49,214 nt of DNA from Methanobrevibacter sp. (GTDB lineage Archaea > Methanobacteriota > Methanobacteria > Methanobacteriales > Methanobacteriaceae): NCBI RefSeq assembly GCF_017940815.1, contig NZ_JAGAXX010000077.1:1-49214 (forward strand), in the 5' to 3' direction. Under the pieces are notes generated by a model. It worked only from the letters and a program-made list of their open reading frames with translations. It did no database searches and had not been told where the DNA came from. The translations under genes were made by a program, and so were the position numbers. Within the stretch, counting starts at the first letter, position 1. Each line of letters starts with the position of its first letter. Of this stretch, positions 25,572 through 34,698 are shown one piece after another.

Positions 25572-26973
25572 TGAAAACGGCAAATTCCATTTGGACGCTA
25601 AAGATAAAGCTATTCTTCAGAAATGCGTATATGAAAATCCATATATACCTTTCAATCCTTTTCCAAAACAGGCCGAGATGATACTGGCTACAGAAAAGGA
25701 AGTCTTGATTGGCGGTGCAGCTGGAGGAAGTAAATCAACAAGTCTACTCATGAGAGCTTTATTCTATGTTCAGGATGATGCCAATGAATATCATGCATTA
25801 ATATTGAGGCGTACTTTATCTGACTTGAAGCGTAAAGGAGCTTTAATACATAAAGCAAGTCAGTGGTTAAACAGAAAGGAAATTCAAAATAATTCAGCTA
25901 TCAAACCAAAATGGGATGGAACAGAACATTCATGGACATTTCCCAATGGAAATTCATTAACCTTCGGATATTTAAGAAACATTAACGACCTTGATACTTA
26001 TCAAGGTTCAGAATACCAATTCATTGGAATAGATGAACTGACACAGCTTGAAAGATTCAAATATATCTATATGAGGTCAAGGGTAAGGAAAACCAAAGAC
26101 AATAAGCTTCCAACACAGTTAATGTGCTCCAGCAATCCTGGAAAACGTGGAAACAAATGGGTACGTGAAAGATTCATCGAAAAGATTGATGAGGACATTC
26201 AGGACAAATCACAAATCAGATTCATAAGCTCAAGCTATTTAGATAACATTTATTTAGATAGAAAAGACTATGAAGAATATCTAATGGGTCTTGATAGAGT
26301 CACAAGGGAACAGTTAATGAACGGTAACTGGTATGCTTCAGTTAAAGGTCAGCTATTCGATGAATCAGACTTCCACTTAATCTCCTATAATGAATACCTG
26401 AAAATACCAATCGTTAAAGTAATCAGGTATTGGGATCTCGCTGCAACAGAAGTGTTGAATGATGATAAACTGAAAAGTAGTGATCCAGATTATACTGCGG
26501 GAGTTCTTCTGGCTAAAGATCTAAACGGAAATATTTACATTGTTGATTCATATGAGTTTCAGCTTGAGTCAAGAAACTTGATCAATGAAATTATCAATAC
26601 TGCTGCTCGTGACAAGTCTGATATCCAATACATTGAACTTGACGGAAGCACTGGTAAAAACTTCGGATTGCTTATCATTGATGAGCTGACAAGAAGAGGC
26701 TTTGCTACAGGCACTGGAAACTCAAGGGAGAATAAGGTTGACCGTGCAAGAAGAGTTTCAGCCGACATTCAAAAGAATGGAATTTTTCTGGTTGGAAAGG
26801 ATTCGACCGGGTTCACCAAAAAATGGGCGATGGAATTTCTTGAAAAAATAACTGCATATCCGAATGAAGCTATTCATGATGACTGTGTAGTGGCATTCAC
26901 TGGAGGATATGAAAAATTAGTTTCTGATGTTCAAAATAAAAGAGTTAATGTGGATAAGTGGTATTCCACATAA
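25555..26973 (+). CDS. terL: Terminase large subunit
   Basis: This 472-residue packaging motor has an ATPase half and a nuclease half. The Walker A-like motif is GGAAGGSKST at residues 53-62. Walker B is QFIGIDELTQ with catalytic Asp-Glu around residues 160-161. The coupling segment CSSNPGKRGNKW follows. The nuclease domain has WDLAATE, a middle IELDGSTGKN and a final HDDCVVAFTGG carrying acidic metal ligands. ATG at 25555 overlaps the small terminase gene; ATG at 25564 is an alternative. The gene converges with a minus-strand regulator. No portal gene follows, although a portal normally sits next to the terminase. Confidence 0.92.
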   Translation: MITMYDENGKFHLDAKDKAILQKCVYENPYIPFNPFPKQAEMILATEKEVLIGGAAGGSKSTSLLMRALFYVQDDANEYHALILRRTLSDLKRKGALIHKASQWLNRKEIQNNSAIKPKWDGTEHSWTFPNGNSLTFGYLRNINDLDTYQGSEYQFIGIDELTQLERFKYIYMRSRVRKTKDNKLPTQLMCSSNPGKRGNKWVRERFIEKIDEDIQDKSQIRFISSSYLDNIYLDRKDYEEYLMGLDRVTREQLMNGNWYASVKGQLFDESDFHLISYNEYLKIPIVKVIRYWDLAATEVLNDDKLKSSDPDYTAGVLLAKDLNGNIYIVDSYEFQLESRNLINEIINTAARDKSDIQYIELDGSTGKNFGLLIIDELTRRGFATGTGNSRENKVDRARRVSADIQKNGIFLVGKDSTGFTKKWAMEFLEKITAYPNEAIHDDCVVAFTGGYEKLVSDVQNKRVNVDKWYST

Positions 26974-26976
26974 ACT

Positions 26977-26991
26977 ACATTAACTTAATGT
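26977..26991. terminator. Short palindrome between convergent genes
   Basis: ACATTAA and TTAATGT form a seven-base perfect inverted repeat around one base, in the 11-base gap between terL and the minus-strand RHH gene and over the latter's stop. It may end both transcripts, but there is no T-run. Confidence 0.3.
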
Positions 26992-27446
26992 TCGGCTTCG
27001 TTTTCATTGTATTTTTCCAATACGTCCTGCCAGGTGTTAGTGTCAACTTTAACATCAGTAATATGAACCCAGTCCAGAATATCCTCTAACTTCTCTTCAT
27101 CCATTCCCAATTCTTCAATAGCTTTTTCCATTAAAGTTTCATCAGGAATTAATCTTGGTCTGAAATCATTCCATAAAAATCTCCATGCCTTATTTTTTTT
27201 CTCATCTTCTGCTCTTTTCATATTTTCTTTTGCATTGTAGTTCTGATTTATTAAAAACAATTCTACATTTAATTTACCAATCTTATCTGTGATTTCATTG
27301 ATGTCTCCTACAGGGATTGTTCCTTCTGCATAACCGAAGTAATGTTTCAAACATTCTTCTACAAATCCAGATAGATTAGGTATATCCCTTTTTGCTTTTT
27401 CTAAAATATCTTCTTCAATACTAATCTTCAAACTTTTTTTAGTCAT
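26985..27446 (-). CDS. RHH-type regulator
   Basis: About 153 residues starting MTKKSLKISIEEDILEKAKR. The first 45 residues have the strand-helix-helix pattern of ribbon-helix-helix DNA-binding proteins (LSGFVEECLKHYFGYAE as the second helix). The rest is a helical, charged domain that includes WRFLWNDFRPRLIPDE. ATG at 27446 is preferred because GGAG lies eight bases upstream; ATG at 27461 is in frame. It is separated from the MCM gene by a repeat-rich operator-like region. It is probably an early-gene or autoregulatory repressor. Confidence 0.65.
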   Translation of the reverse strand: MTKKSLKISIEEDILEKAKRDIPNLSGFVEECLKHYFGYAEGTIPVGDINEITDKIGKLNVELFLINQNYNAKENMKRAEDEKKNKAWRFLWNDFRPRLIPDETLMEKAIEELGMDEEKLEDILDWVHITDVKVDTNTWQDVLEKYNENEAEH

Positions 27447-27497
27447 ATTTTTAAACTCCATAAATAATACTCAATTCTCAAAAAGGTGTCAGGGGTC

Positions 27498-27548
27498 TTG
27501 AAATATTATGACCATATGGGCATTATGACCATATGACCATGATTTCAA
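27498..27548. promoter_or_regulatory. ATGACCAT repeats flanked by an inverted repeat (operator or iterons)
   Basis: ATTATGACCATATG occurs at 27505-27518 and 27522-27535, 17 bases apart. A third ATGACCAT is at 27533-27540. The set is bracketed by TTGAAAT (27498-27504) and ATTTCAA (27542-27548). It lies upstream of the RHH gene and immediately downstream of the MCM gene. It is either the RHH operator or a replication element. Confidence 0.5.
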
Positions 27549-27556
27549 AAACATCC

Positions 27557-29533
27557 CTATAGAGAGTTTTTCACATTTGAATATGCAATGTCAAAGATAC
27601 CCTCACGATTAATGCCTTTCTCATGACATAATACTCCACATTCCATTTCAAGATGCCTTAATGATTCGGCAGATAATGGCACTCCTTCAATAGCTATATT
27701 ACTTCTAATCATATTCTCCATTTCAGATATAGCACTTAATTCATTTTCAGAATGAATTCCATGAAGCTCACCAGCAGTTGCTAATGTTAATCCCAATCCA
27801 CTTAATGCTTCCTTGTAAATATCAATAGCTTCAATAGCATCTGTTATTGTTGCTTCTTGTCTGTATTCACATTTTGCTCTAGCTATTGTCAATCTCTCTA
27901 AAGCCTTCAAATCTCTTGGAGTGATTGGTTTGCCATCACTGGTTTCTAAAGCGGTTTTTCTGGTATCAACATAAAACTCACGCAGCAATGTTTTTGCTTC
28001 ACTGCTTAATACTGGAAAGCAGTTTGCCTTAATCCATGTGATATACTTTTTGAATAAGTCAATATCCAGTATTTCAGATTCATCTACAATGTAATCTTTG
28101 TTAAGCAGTGCATCTGCAAGTTTGGAATCCTTTTCCTCATCAACATCATCCGTTAAAACAAAGATCAAATCAAAACGGGACAAGTTGGATTCCGGTATGT
28201 CCAGTTGCTCCCGATATAATTTGTATGGATCGAACTTGCTGTATTTTGGATTTGCACCTGCAAGTATTGATGTTCTCGCTGACATGACCTGAACGAGTCC
28301 TGCTTTTGCTGAGCTAACGCATGATTGTTCCATAGGTTCGTTCAAACTCTTCTGTGCTGATGGTGAAAGCTTGTCATATTCATCAATACATAATACTCCA
28401 GTGTCTGCAAGTACTGTTGCACCTGCTTCCATTGTCCATGTTCCTGTAAGTTCATCTTTAACGGTAGATACTGTCAGTCCTGCCTGTGAAGTGTTTGTTC
28501 CAGATATGGTAATGTTTTTTGGTGCACGCTTTTTCATTGACTGTATCAGTTGTGACTTACCGATACCAGGGTCACCTATAAGCAGCACATGTATTGTCCA
28601 TCGGTCCATCATGCTGGATTTGAAGCTGTCATTTACTGGCCGATTGCCTTCAAATAATTGAAGTATCAAACCTTTCTTCACATATTCATAACCGTAAACT
28701 TCAGGAGCTAAGCTATTGCATAATAATTCAAAAATATCGTCCTCTTTAGATAGATTAATTATTTCATTAATATCCTCTTCGGATATTCTTGAATCCTCAA
28801 AGACATCATCCACTTGAGTAATGTTGTGAACATGTATGATGAATTCATATCCGTCACTTCTTCCCTTTACTCTTCGTGGTTCTATCTTGAATGTTCCGCA
28901 AACATTGACAACATCACCAACTTTCAGATTGGTAAACGGTGAGGCAAGATAATCCAATACAATGGCCTTGAATTCCCTTGAACTTCCACCACTCCTTAAT
29001 TCCAAAGGTTCCTCAAGTTTCAACAGCTTATAGTTTCTGTAGATGCTGGTGTCCTTGTCAAGAAACATTGATTTGCTTGTTCCCGCACAATCGGGATTCC
29101 TGCAGTATGCAGGTATAGTTTCGCCCTGGTTGGGGTCAGCAATATTTACAATGTTCTGCGCTCCGCATTCCCTGCAGACATAACTGGCCTGTTTCAAGTC
29201 AACTCTAACGTCTGTCATATTTTTAATCATTGCTTTTGTGCTTATCCATTTGTTATTGCATGTGGCATCCAGATCATGGAGGTTGTCCCTTTCAGGTACA
29301 TTCATGAATTTTAAGGCAACATTGCCAGTATTGAAAATCTCCTCCATCTGATCAATGTATTCATAAATCTGATGTTTCCAGAAATCCTTTCCGGATTGTT
29401 CAATTAGAAACTGATTGAGGTCTTCATAATCAATACTGACTTTACACTGTCTGTTTTGAGATTTGAGTTTATCGATCTCTTCTTTAAGATTATCTTTAAT
29501 GAATTTCTTTAACAGTGCTTTACCACTTGCCAT
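27557..29533 (-). CDS. mcm: Viral MCM replicative helicase
   Basis: This 658-residue protein is a full-length archaeal-type MCM that unwinds DNA at the fork as a hexamer. The N-terminal domain has a zinc site (Cys 120, 123, 144 and 149). The AAA+ part has Walker A GDPGIGKSQ at 320-328, Walker B LCIDEYDKL around 381-389, sensor/arginine finger SRFDLIF at 452-458, and a C-terminal winged-helix-like tail. Its start has a ribosome binding site (GGAG) in the preceding gene boundary. It is the last gene of the early minus-strand operon. Having its own MCM suggests the element replicates outside the chromosome after excision. Confidence 0.95.
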   Translation of the reverse strand: MASGKALLKKFIKDNLKEEIDKLKSQNRQCKVSIDYEDLNQFLIEQSGKDFWKHQIYEYIDQMEEIFNTGNVALKFMNVPERDNLHDLDATCNNKWISTKAMIKNMTDVRVDLKQASYVCRECGAQNIVNIADPNQGETIPAYCRNPDCAGTSKSMFLDKDTSIYRNYKLLKLEEPLELRSGGSSREFKAIVLDYLASPFTNLKVGDVVNVCGTFKIEPRRVKGRSDGYEFIIHVHNITQVDDVFEDSRISEEDINEIINLSKEDDIFELLCNSLAPEVYGYEYVKKGLILQLFEGNRPVNDSFKSSMMDRWTIHVLLIGDPGIGKSQLIQSMKKRAPKNITISGTNTSQAGLTVSTVKDELTGTWTMEAGATVLADTGVLCIDEYDKLSPSAQKSLNEPMEQSCVSSAKAGLVQVMSARTSILAGANPKYSKFDPYKLYREQLDIPESNLSRFDLIFVLTDDVDEEKDSKLADALLNKDYIVDESEILDIDLFKKYITWIKANCFPVLSSEAKTLLREFYVDTRKTALETSDGKPITPRDLKALERLTIARAKCEYRQEATITDAIEAIDIYKEALSGLGLTLATAGELHGIHSENELSAISEMENMIRSNIAIEGVPLSAESLRHLEMECGVLCHEKGINREGIFDIAYSNVKNSL

Positions 29534-29545
29534 TGGCCTACTCCA

Positions 29546-30046
29546 TTATCTTACTTGAACATCACGTACAATGAAGCTGTAATAGGTATAGCTTCCTGTT
29601 TTCTCTTTAACCTGGATTGTCATTTCTCCCAAATTGTTAACGAATTCACGATATTCTTTTAAGTTAACGTTTCTGATAATGTTGGATTTACCAACACTTC
29701 CGGCATTTTCGAGTTCAAGAATTGAAGTGATGAAATCAAAAAGCACACTTCCTTTTCTGATGTTTTTGTGGAGGTCTCCATCGTTTTTGAGGTTGACATT
29801 GATTTCAATGTATAGCTGGTCTTCATCCTGGAAGATGTATAACTTGAATCTGTTAACGGTTTTTTCTTCACCATCATCATCGAAGGTGTAGGAAGTTACT
29901 GAAGACATTTCTGGTCTGCCTCTTAGGAGTTTGCCATCTTCAAAGTCTTTTAGCTCTGCTTTTTCATATCCTTCTGGAATATCTACAATTTCTTCATAAT
30001 CAAGTTCGGTACCTGTGAATATTGTTTGTTTGGAATTAAAACTCAT
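29546..30046 (-). CDS. Early operon protein upstream of MCM
   Basis: This 166-residue protein is acidic and beta-rich, with alternating hydrophobic strands (for example FKLYIFQDEDQLYIEINVNL and a C-terminal YTYYSFIVRDVQVR). It has no membrane segment or signal peptide. AGGAG lies upstream of the ATG. It begins 23 bases after the annealing-type protein and ends 12 bases before MCM, so it is probably co-expressed for replication or recombination. A single-stranded DNA binding or polymerase-accessory role is possible, but no motif proves it. Confidence 0.5.
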   Translation of the reverse strand: MSFNSKQTIFTGTELDYEEIVDIPEGYEKAELKDFEDGKLLRGRPEMSSVTSYTFDDDGEEKTVNRFKLYIFQDEDQLYIEINVNLKNDGDLHKNIRKGSVLFDFITSILELENAGSVGKSNIIRNVNLKEYREFVNNLGEMTIQVKEKTGSYTYYSFIVRDVQVR

Positions 30047-30069
30047 TTAAATATCTCCTAAAAAATTAT

Positions 30070-30630
30070 TTAAGAGGAATTATCCTCTTTTAAAAATTTT
30101 GATTGGTTAATCATTTTTTCAGCTGACATTTCTTCTGCTGATGTTTCACCAGCTCCGATAAGTTCAGCTATTGCACGGTTGGTTGCACGTGTCTTTGCAG
30201 TAGACATTATGGTATGGTCTGAGACTTTGTCTTTTCCTTTTTCAGACCTTGAACATAATGCATCTGATTCAACACTACGGCCATTAGGGAGAGTTGCTCT
30301 AACGCAATAGTAAGCTTCTTTGACTCTTCCCATTTTGGTTCTTTCAATGTCACGATCAACAATGTGGGTGTCAACATTGAATGCACGGGAGAGTTTCTGC
30401 CATGCTGATTTTTTCTTAAAGTGTCTTTTCACTTTAACGTAGTTTCCATCTTCATCTTTTTCCTTAACGATTATTTCCTGATAATCACTTTCGTTAAGTA
30501 ATCCTTTACAGAGTTTTTGATAAGCGTCCCACTGTTCAATAGCTATATCAACATTAGGAACGTTGTCAACGTTTATTAATCCAGTTTCTTTAGATTCTTC
30601 TGGATTTTCTATAAGTTCAGCTTTAACCAT
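30070..30630 (-). CDS. Putative single-strand annealing recombination protein
   Basis: This 186-residue protein is chosen from ATG at 30630 because GGTGAT precedes it. The stretch SAWQKLSRAFNVDTHIVDRD followed by VRATLPNGRSVESDALCSRS and DHTIMSTAKTRATNRAIAEL has the conserved look of archaeal virus annealing proteins of the ERF/Rad52 superfamily as I recall them. The ending IGAGETSAEEM is also typical of that group. Such proteins promote strand annealing during virus replication. It lies upstream of MCM in the same operon, which fits. The family is recognised from memory and not confirmed by search. Confidence 0.45.
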   Translation of the reverse strand: MVKAELIENPEESKETGLINVDNVPNVDIAIEQWDAYQKLCKGLLNESDYQEIIVKEKDEDGNYVKVKRHFKKKSAWQKLSRAFNVDTHIVDRDIERTKMGRVKEAYYCVRATLPNGRSVESDALCSRSEKGKDKVSDHTIMSTAKTRATNRAIAELIGAGETSAEEMSAEKMINQSKFLKEDNSS

Positions 30631-30641
30631 TTTAATCACCT

Positions 30642-30776
30642 TTATATTCCTACAGTCGCTGTTGCAATTCCAATCCATCCTATTACTATGGCGAATATGA
30701 AACTTCCAATCCAAATCAATCTTGGTTTAACATCCAGTGGTTCTTCTTTAGGATATAATCTTGCTGGTTTAGACAT
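30642..30776 (-). CDS. Small membrane protein (44 aa)
   Basis: The 44-residue protein starts MSKPARLYPKEEPLDVKPRL and continues into a single membrane segment (IWIGSFIFAIVIGWIGIATA). AGGAG lies about eight bases upstream of ATG at 30776; earlier ATG codons in frame would fall inside the upstream gene. Its start overlaps the end of the preceding gene by eight bases. It may be a superinfection-exclusion or signalling membrane peptide of the virus; that is speculation. Confidence 0.5.
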   Translation of the reverse strand: MSKPARLYPKEEPLDVKPRLIWIGSFIFAIVIGWIGIATATVGI

Positions 30777-31092
30777 GTTTACCAGCTCCTTTACTTTTCC
30801 TAAATCCAACAATGAATGCTTCACCTTTACGGAACTTTATAAATCCGATATCTCCTTTGGAAGCGTAATGCATTAATGACAATAATCTGGCATGAATTTG
30901 TGTGACATATGCCTTTTCTCTACCCATAACCAGTACGGTTCCATTGTCATCAATGTGGAGGATAACTTGTTCCACATCACCTTTGGCAACTTTGATCTCA
31001 CCGTTGTGAGTTAGTATGCCGTGATAGTTGTCTTCGAATTGGTTAACATCAGAATCTGTGTTAACTTTAGGATATGGTGGATAGGTATTCAT
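30769..31092 (-). CDS. Early operon hypothetical protein
   Basis: This 107-residue protein starts MNTYPPYPKVNTDSDVNQFE and is followed by a beta-rich stretch (NGEIKVAKGDVEQVILHIDD, then GREKAYVTQIHARLL). The final GEAFIVGFRKSKGAGKHV is basic. ATG at 31092 is supported by GGTGA upstream. It is the third or fourth gene of the early operon and overlaps the small membrane protein gene. No family is recognised. Confidence 0.5.
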   Translation of the reverse strand: MNTYPPYPKVNTDSDVNQFEDNYHGILTHNGEIKVAKGDVEQVILHIDDNGTVLVMGREKAYVTQIHARLLSLMHYASKGDIGFIKFRKGEAFIVGFRKSKGAGKHV

Positions 31093-31093
31093 T

Positions 31094-31198
31094 CTATTCA
31101 CCTTTTTTTTCAATTTTATCAAATACTTCCCATATTTTCTCCCAGGCATCTTTTGGAACTAAAACATAGGGTTTTCCATTAATTGTTTGTTCTATCAT
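31094..31198 (-). CDS. Very small early gene (34 aa)
   Basis: The frame MIEQTINGKPYVLVPKDAWE... encodes 34 residues. Its start is fused to the conserved GAGTTGACCAAAACATG motif at 31196-31212, and its stop leads straight into the next gene. YVLVPKDAWEKI resembles the start of Phd-type antitoxins, but the protein is too short to be sure. The motif at its start and the tight spacing argue that it is real. Confidence 0.45.
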   Translation of the reverse strand: MIEQTINGKPYVLVPKDAWEKIWEVFDKIEKKGE

Positions 31199-31212
31199 GT
31201 TTTGGTCAACTC
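31196..31212 (-). promoter_or_regulatory. Early start-site motif, copy 1
   Basis: On the minus strand this reads GAGTTGACCAAAACATG, with the ATG as the start codon of the 34-residue gene. It is identical to copy 2 and closely matches copies at 31789 and 33363. Confidence 0.55.
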
Positions 31213-31255
31213 TTAAATGATATTTTAAATTTAATTCGTCAGTCTTCAGGATTAA

Positions 31256-31450
31256 TTATAATACTTCATTATTTTTTAATCCCGTCTCCAGTTCCTCGAT
31301 TTCATACAAATCAAAGAATTCTTGTCTGCTGCTGATATTTCCTTTTTCACATAGTTCAACAACGGTTTCATTAAGTTCTTCGAAACTCATTGATGGATAT
31401 ATGATTTCTTTTAGCAGCGGTTTGTTTATCCATTTTCTTAGTTCGTACAT
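31256..31450 (-). CDS. First gene of the early operon, hypothetical (64 aa)
   Basis: The 64-residue protein starts MYELRKWINKPLLKEIIYPS and is acidic and helical. ATG at 31450 is favoured because it is exactly at the end of the conserved GAGTTGACCAAAACATG motif; longer in-frame starts would pass through the motif. It is the first recognised gene after the non-coding control region. The family is unknown; an early regulator is possible from position. Confidence 0.5.
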   Translation of the reverse strand: MYELRKWINKPLLKEIIYPSMSFEELNETVVELCEKGNISSRQEFFDLYEIEELETGLKNNEVL

Positions 31451-31464
31451 GTTTTGGTCAACTC
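31448..31464 (-). promoter_or_regulatory. Early start-site motif, copy 2
   Basis: GAGTTGACCAAAACATG on the minus strand, ending in the ATG of the 64-residue early gene. It has the same 17 bases as copy 1, although the downstream genes are unrelated. Confidence 0.55.
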
Positions 31465-31788
31465 TTTTAACTTCTCGTTGCTCTTTTTTTGAACAAGTCA
31501 TTGAAGATTATTCATAATTTGGTTTTGCACATAATCTGTGAATATGAAATAAATATCATAAGATAAATCCTTAAAAATAATTTTTCAACATTCACGATCA
31601 ATGTTTCAGTTATCGTGGTTAAAAGTAATGTGTGAATTAATAAAAAAAGAATAAAAAATTAAATCCTGTTAAACAAACCCGGATAATTTAAGTAAAATAA
31701 ATATAGTCTCATTTGTGTGGAAATGTTTATATATTTATTGGAATAAATTGATTAATTGGGTTAAGTTTTGAAAGTATTAATTTTTAAA

Positions 31789-31805
31789 CATGTTTTGGTC
31801 GACTC
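31789..31805 (-). promoter_or_regulatory. Early start-site motif, orphan copy 3
   Basis: GAGTCGACCAAAACATG on the minus strand, one base different from copies 1 and 2. The ATG is followed by only MFKN and a stop, so no gene explains it. It may be a decoy operator or the remnant of a lost gene. Confidence 0.5.
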
Positions 31806-31950
31806 GTTTAACTTTTTTTATTTTTCATTACTAACCCCATAACTAATGGTTGGTTATACTAATTTTGATTCTACTTTTTTCAGATTTTTCAATCACTCTC
31901 CGTATGATGATATTTTTTTTAAAATTTCTTCGGTTGGATCTCACTGAAAA

Positions 31951-32007
31951 CAATTTTTCATAATGAAGTCAATTTTACATGATGAGGTCAATTTTTTACA
32001 GTGAGGG
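31951..32007. repeat. Three 19-bp tandem repeats (iteron-like)
   Basis: CAATTTTTCATAATGAAGT (31951-31969), CAATTTTACATGATGAGGT (31970-31988) and CAATTTTTTACAGTGAGGG (31989-32007) are head-to-tail units of exactly 19 bases, with a partial CAATTAG following. Iteron arrays like this are typical initiator or repressor binding sites. Confidence 0.65.
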
Positions 32008-32115
32008 CAATTAGTACTTTTGTTTTTTGAATATATAAACCTTTTCCTTTCTATTTATTGAATAATATTCATTTTAAAAGAAGTTAGTATGTTAAATTGT
32101 ACACCCTAAAAAAAT

Positions 32116-32144
32116 AAACACCGATATTTTTCAAATCGGTGTTT
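32116..32144 (-). terminator. Integrase terminator
   Basis: AAACACCGAT (32116-32125) pairs perfectly with ATCGGTGTTT (32135-32144) across a nine-base loop. On the minus strand the hairpin is followed by a T-rich run. It lies 45 bases after the integrase stop. Confidence 0.75.
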
Positions 32145-32189
32145 AACAAAAAAAATAAAATTTAGTAGATTGTATAAAATAGTAGTCAA

Positions 32190-33365
32190 TCATATTCGAT
32201 TGCTTTTAAGAAGTGCTTTAATATTGTCAATGTCGCCTTTTAAATCATCTATTTCATCTTTTAATACTTTGTTCTCATTTTCAAGTTCAGCAAACTCTGG
32301 AGAATATCTATCATACTCTTTAACCTCTGACAATATTAATACTCCGTCCATAGCGTTGATATATTTCTCTAAAAGGACTTCCTCGTCTGCAAAGAAGTAA
32401 ACATCATTAACAGAACCATTACTTTTTCCTTGCATAACATTAATGGAATATATGTCCATTCCTGCTTTCTCAAGACTACTTGCATGGAATTTACGTAGTA
32501 TGTGTCCTCTTAAACGGTTGTATCCTTTAACACCATCATCTGGATTATCTCCAATTGTTCCTAATCCTAATGCATCATTCAGTTGCTGGAATTTAACGCT
32601 GAAGTATTGTTCTGAAACTTTAAATAATTGATCGGTTGGTTTTAATGTTTTATTTTTATTCTTAGGATTATATCTAAGTTTTTCATTACGGTATTCAAGG
32701 TAATGAATCATAAATCTGGTTGCTTCATCGCTGTTGAATGTTATGAAGAATTTGTTTGTTTTTTTCCTTCTGCTATGCCAGACAGGTATTATTTCTCCTT
32801 CAAATTCTTTCATTTTTTCAATTGCGGTTTTCCAATCTTTGCTATTGTGATATCTGCTAGTTGCATCTATGAAATCTTGTATGGTTAGACTTAGAGCATC
32901 GATTTTACTCATGCCACTACTAGCTAAAAATAATATCAATGCTTGCATCAGTGGGTCTGCAATCTCTACAGCTTCACATAATATTTCCTTTGTTGGAAGA
33001 TCACTTGTTTGAATTGGACTTCTGACTTTTGCATTTTTATCGTTGAATCTTGGCAATTTATGAATTTCAATTTCATGGTGGTGGTAGAAGATTTTAACCA
33101 GTTTTAAATAGTGTTTTGCTGAATTGATGGTCATGTTGTCTTTGCAGTAGTTCATGTAGCTGATGAGTCTTGTTTTTATGGTCCTGTTTTTCCATCTTAT
33201 TTTTTCTTCTTCTTCGTTTTCTGCTTCTTCTATTAGTTCTAACAAGGATTTTCCTTGGAAGTTTGTGTAATGTCTTAAAACATTTTTAAAACCTAGATAA
33301 GAGGCATTGGATAATCCTCTACTCTCTGCCATATTCTTAATTATTATTTCGTCTGATTCTCTCAT
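32190..33365 (-). CDS. int: Tyrosine-type integrase
   Basis: This 391-residue protein has an N-terminal helical core-binding domain (about residues 10-110) and a C-terminal catalytic domain. The box II-like segment is RLRGHILRKFHAS (His 288, Arg 291). The last part contains MQGKSNGSVNDVYFFADEEV with the likely nucleophile Tyr near 323. In the first box the usual Gly-Leu-Arg is SSGMSKIDAL (149-158), so the first catalytic Arg is not where expected. ATG at 33365 follows the GAGTTGACCAAA motif. The protein should insert and excise the provirus. Its position at the element's right end is typical. Confidence 0.85.
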   Translation of the reverse strand: MRESDEIIIKNMAESRGLSNASYLGFKNVLRHYTNFQGKSLLELIEEAENEEEEKIRWKNRTIKTRLISYMNYCKDNMTINSAKHYLKLVKIFYHHHEIEIHKLPRFNDKNAKVRSPIQTSDLPTKEILCEAVEIADPLMQALILFLASSGMSKIDALSLTIQDFIDATSRYHNSKDWKTAIEKMKEFEGEIIPVWHSRRKKTNKFFITFNSDEATRFMIHYLEYRNEKLRYNPKNKNKTLKPTDQLFKVSEQYFSVKFQQLNDALGLGTIGDNPDDGVKGYNRLRGHILRKFHASSLEKAGMDIYSINVMQGKSNGSVNDVYFFADEEVLLEKYINAMDGVLILSEVKEYDRYSPEFAELENENKVLKDEIDDLKGDIDNIKALLKSNRI

Positions 33366-33377
33366 TTTGGTCAACTC
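33363..33377 (-). promoter_or_regulatory. Early start-site motif, copy 4 (integrase)
   Basis: On the minus strand GAGTTGACCAAAATG ends in the ATG of the integrase; it is two bases shorter than copies 1 and 2 before the ATG. An inverted repeat lies immediately upstream. Confidence 0.55.
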
Positions 33378-33396
33378 GTTATAAGTTAGTTATAAC
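33378..33396. promoter_or_regulatory. Inverted repeat at the integrase promoter
   Basis: GTTATAA (33378-33384) and TTATAAC (33390-33396) form a perfect seven-base inverted repeat around GTTAG, abutting the start-site motif. GTTATACTA-type half-sites recur nearby. It could bind integrase, an excision factor or a repressor. Confidence 0.45.
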
Positions 33397-33448
33397 ATAT
33401 TTTTATATTTTAGTTATACTATAAATTGTCCTAGAGAGCATTTGGTAA

Positions 33449-34663
<1,215 letters not shown>

Positions 34664-34673
34664 AAAATAAAAT

Positions 34674-34698
34674 AAGTTAAAATACAATATTTTAACTT
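34674..34698. terminator. Bidirectional hairpin between convergent genes
   Basis: AAGTTAAAAT (34674-34683) pairs perfectly with ATTTTAACTT (34689-34698) across a five-base loop, between the ends of the ATPase gene and the minus-strand membrane protein gene. Confidence 0.65.

Larger units (their letters stand above)
31502..32115. other. Non-coding control region of the provirus
   Basis: About 600 bases between the early operon and the integrase terminator, with no credible gene. It holds a 19-bp tandem repeat array (31951-32007), an orphan copy of the early start-site motif (31789-31805, followed by only four codons), the inverted repeat CACGAT/ATCGTG (31593-31598 and 31612-31617), ATAAC/GTTAT repeats near 31840-31855, and TATA-like runs. 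It may combine the early promoter and a replication origin. Confidence 0.5.
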
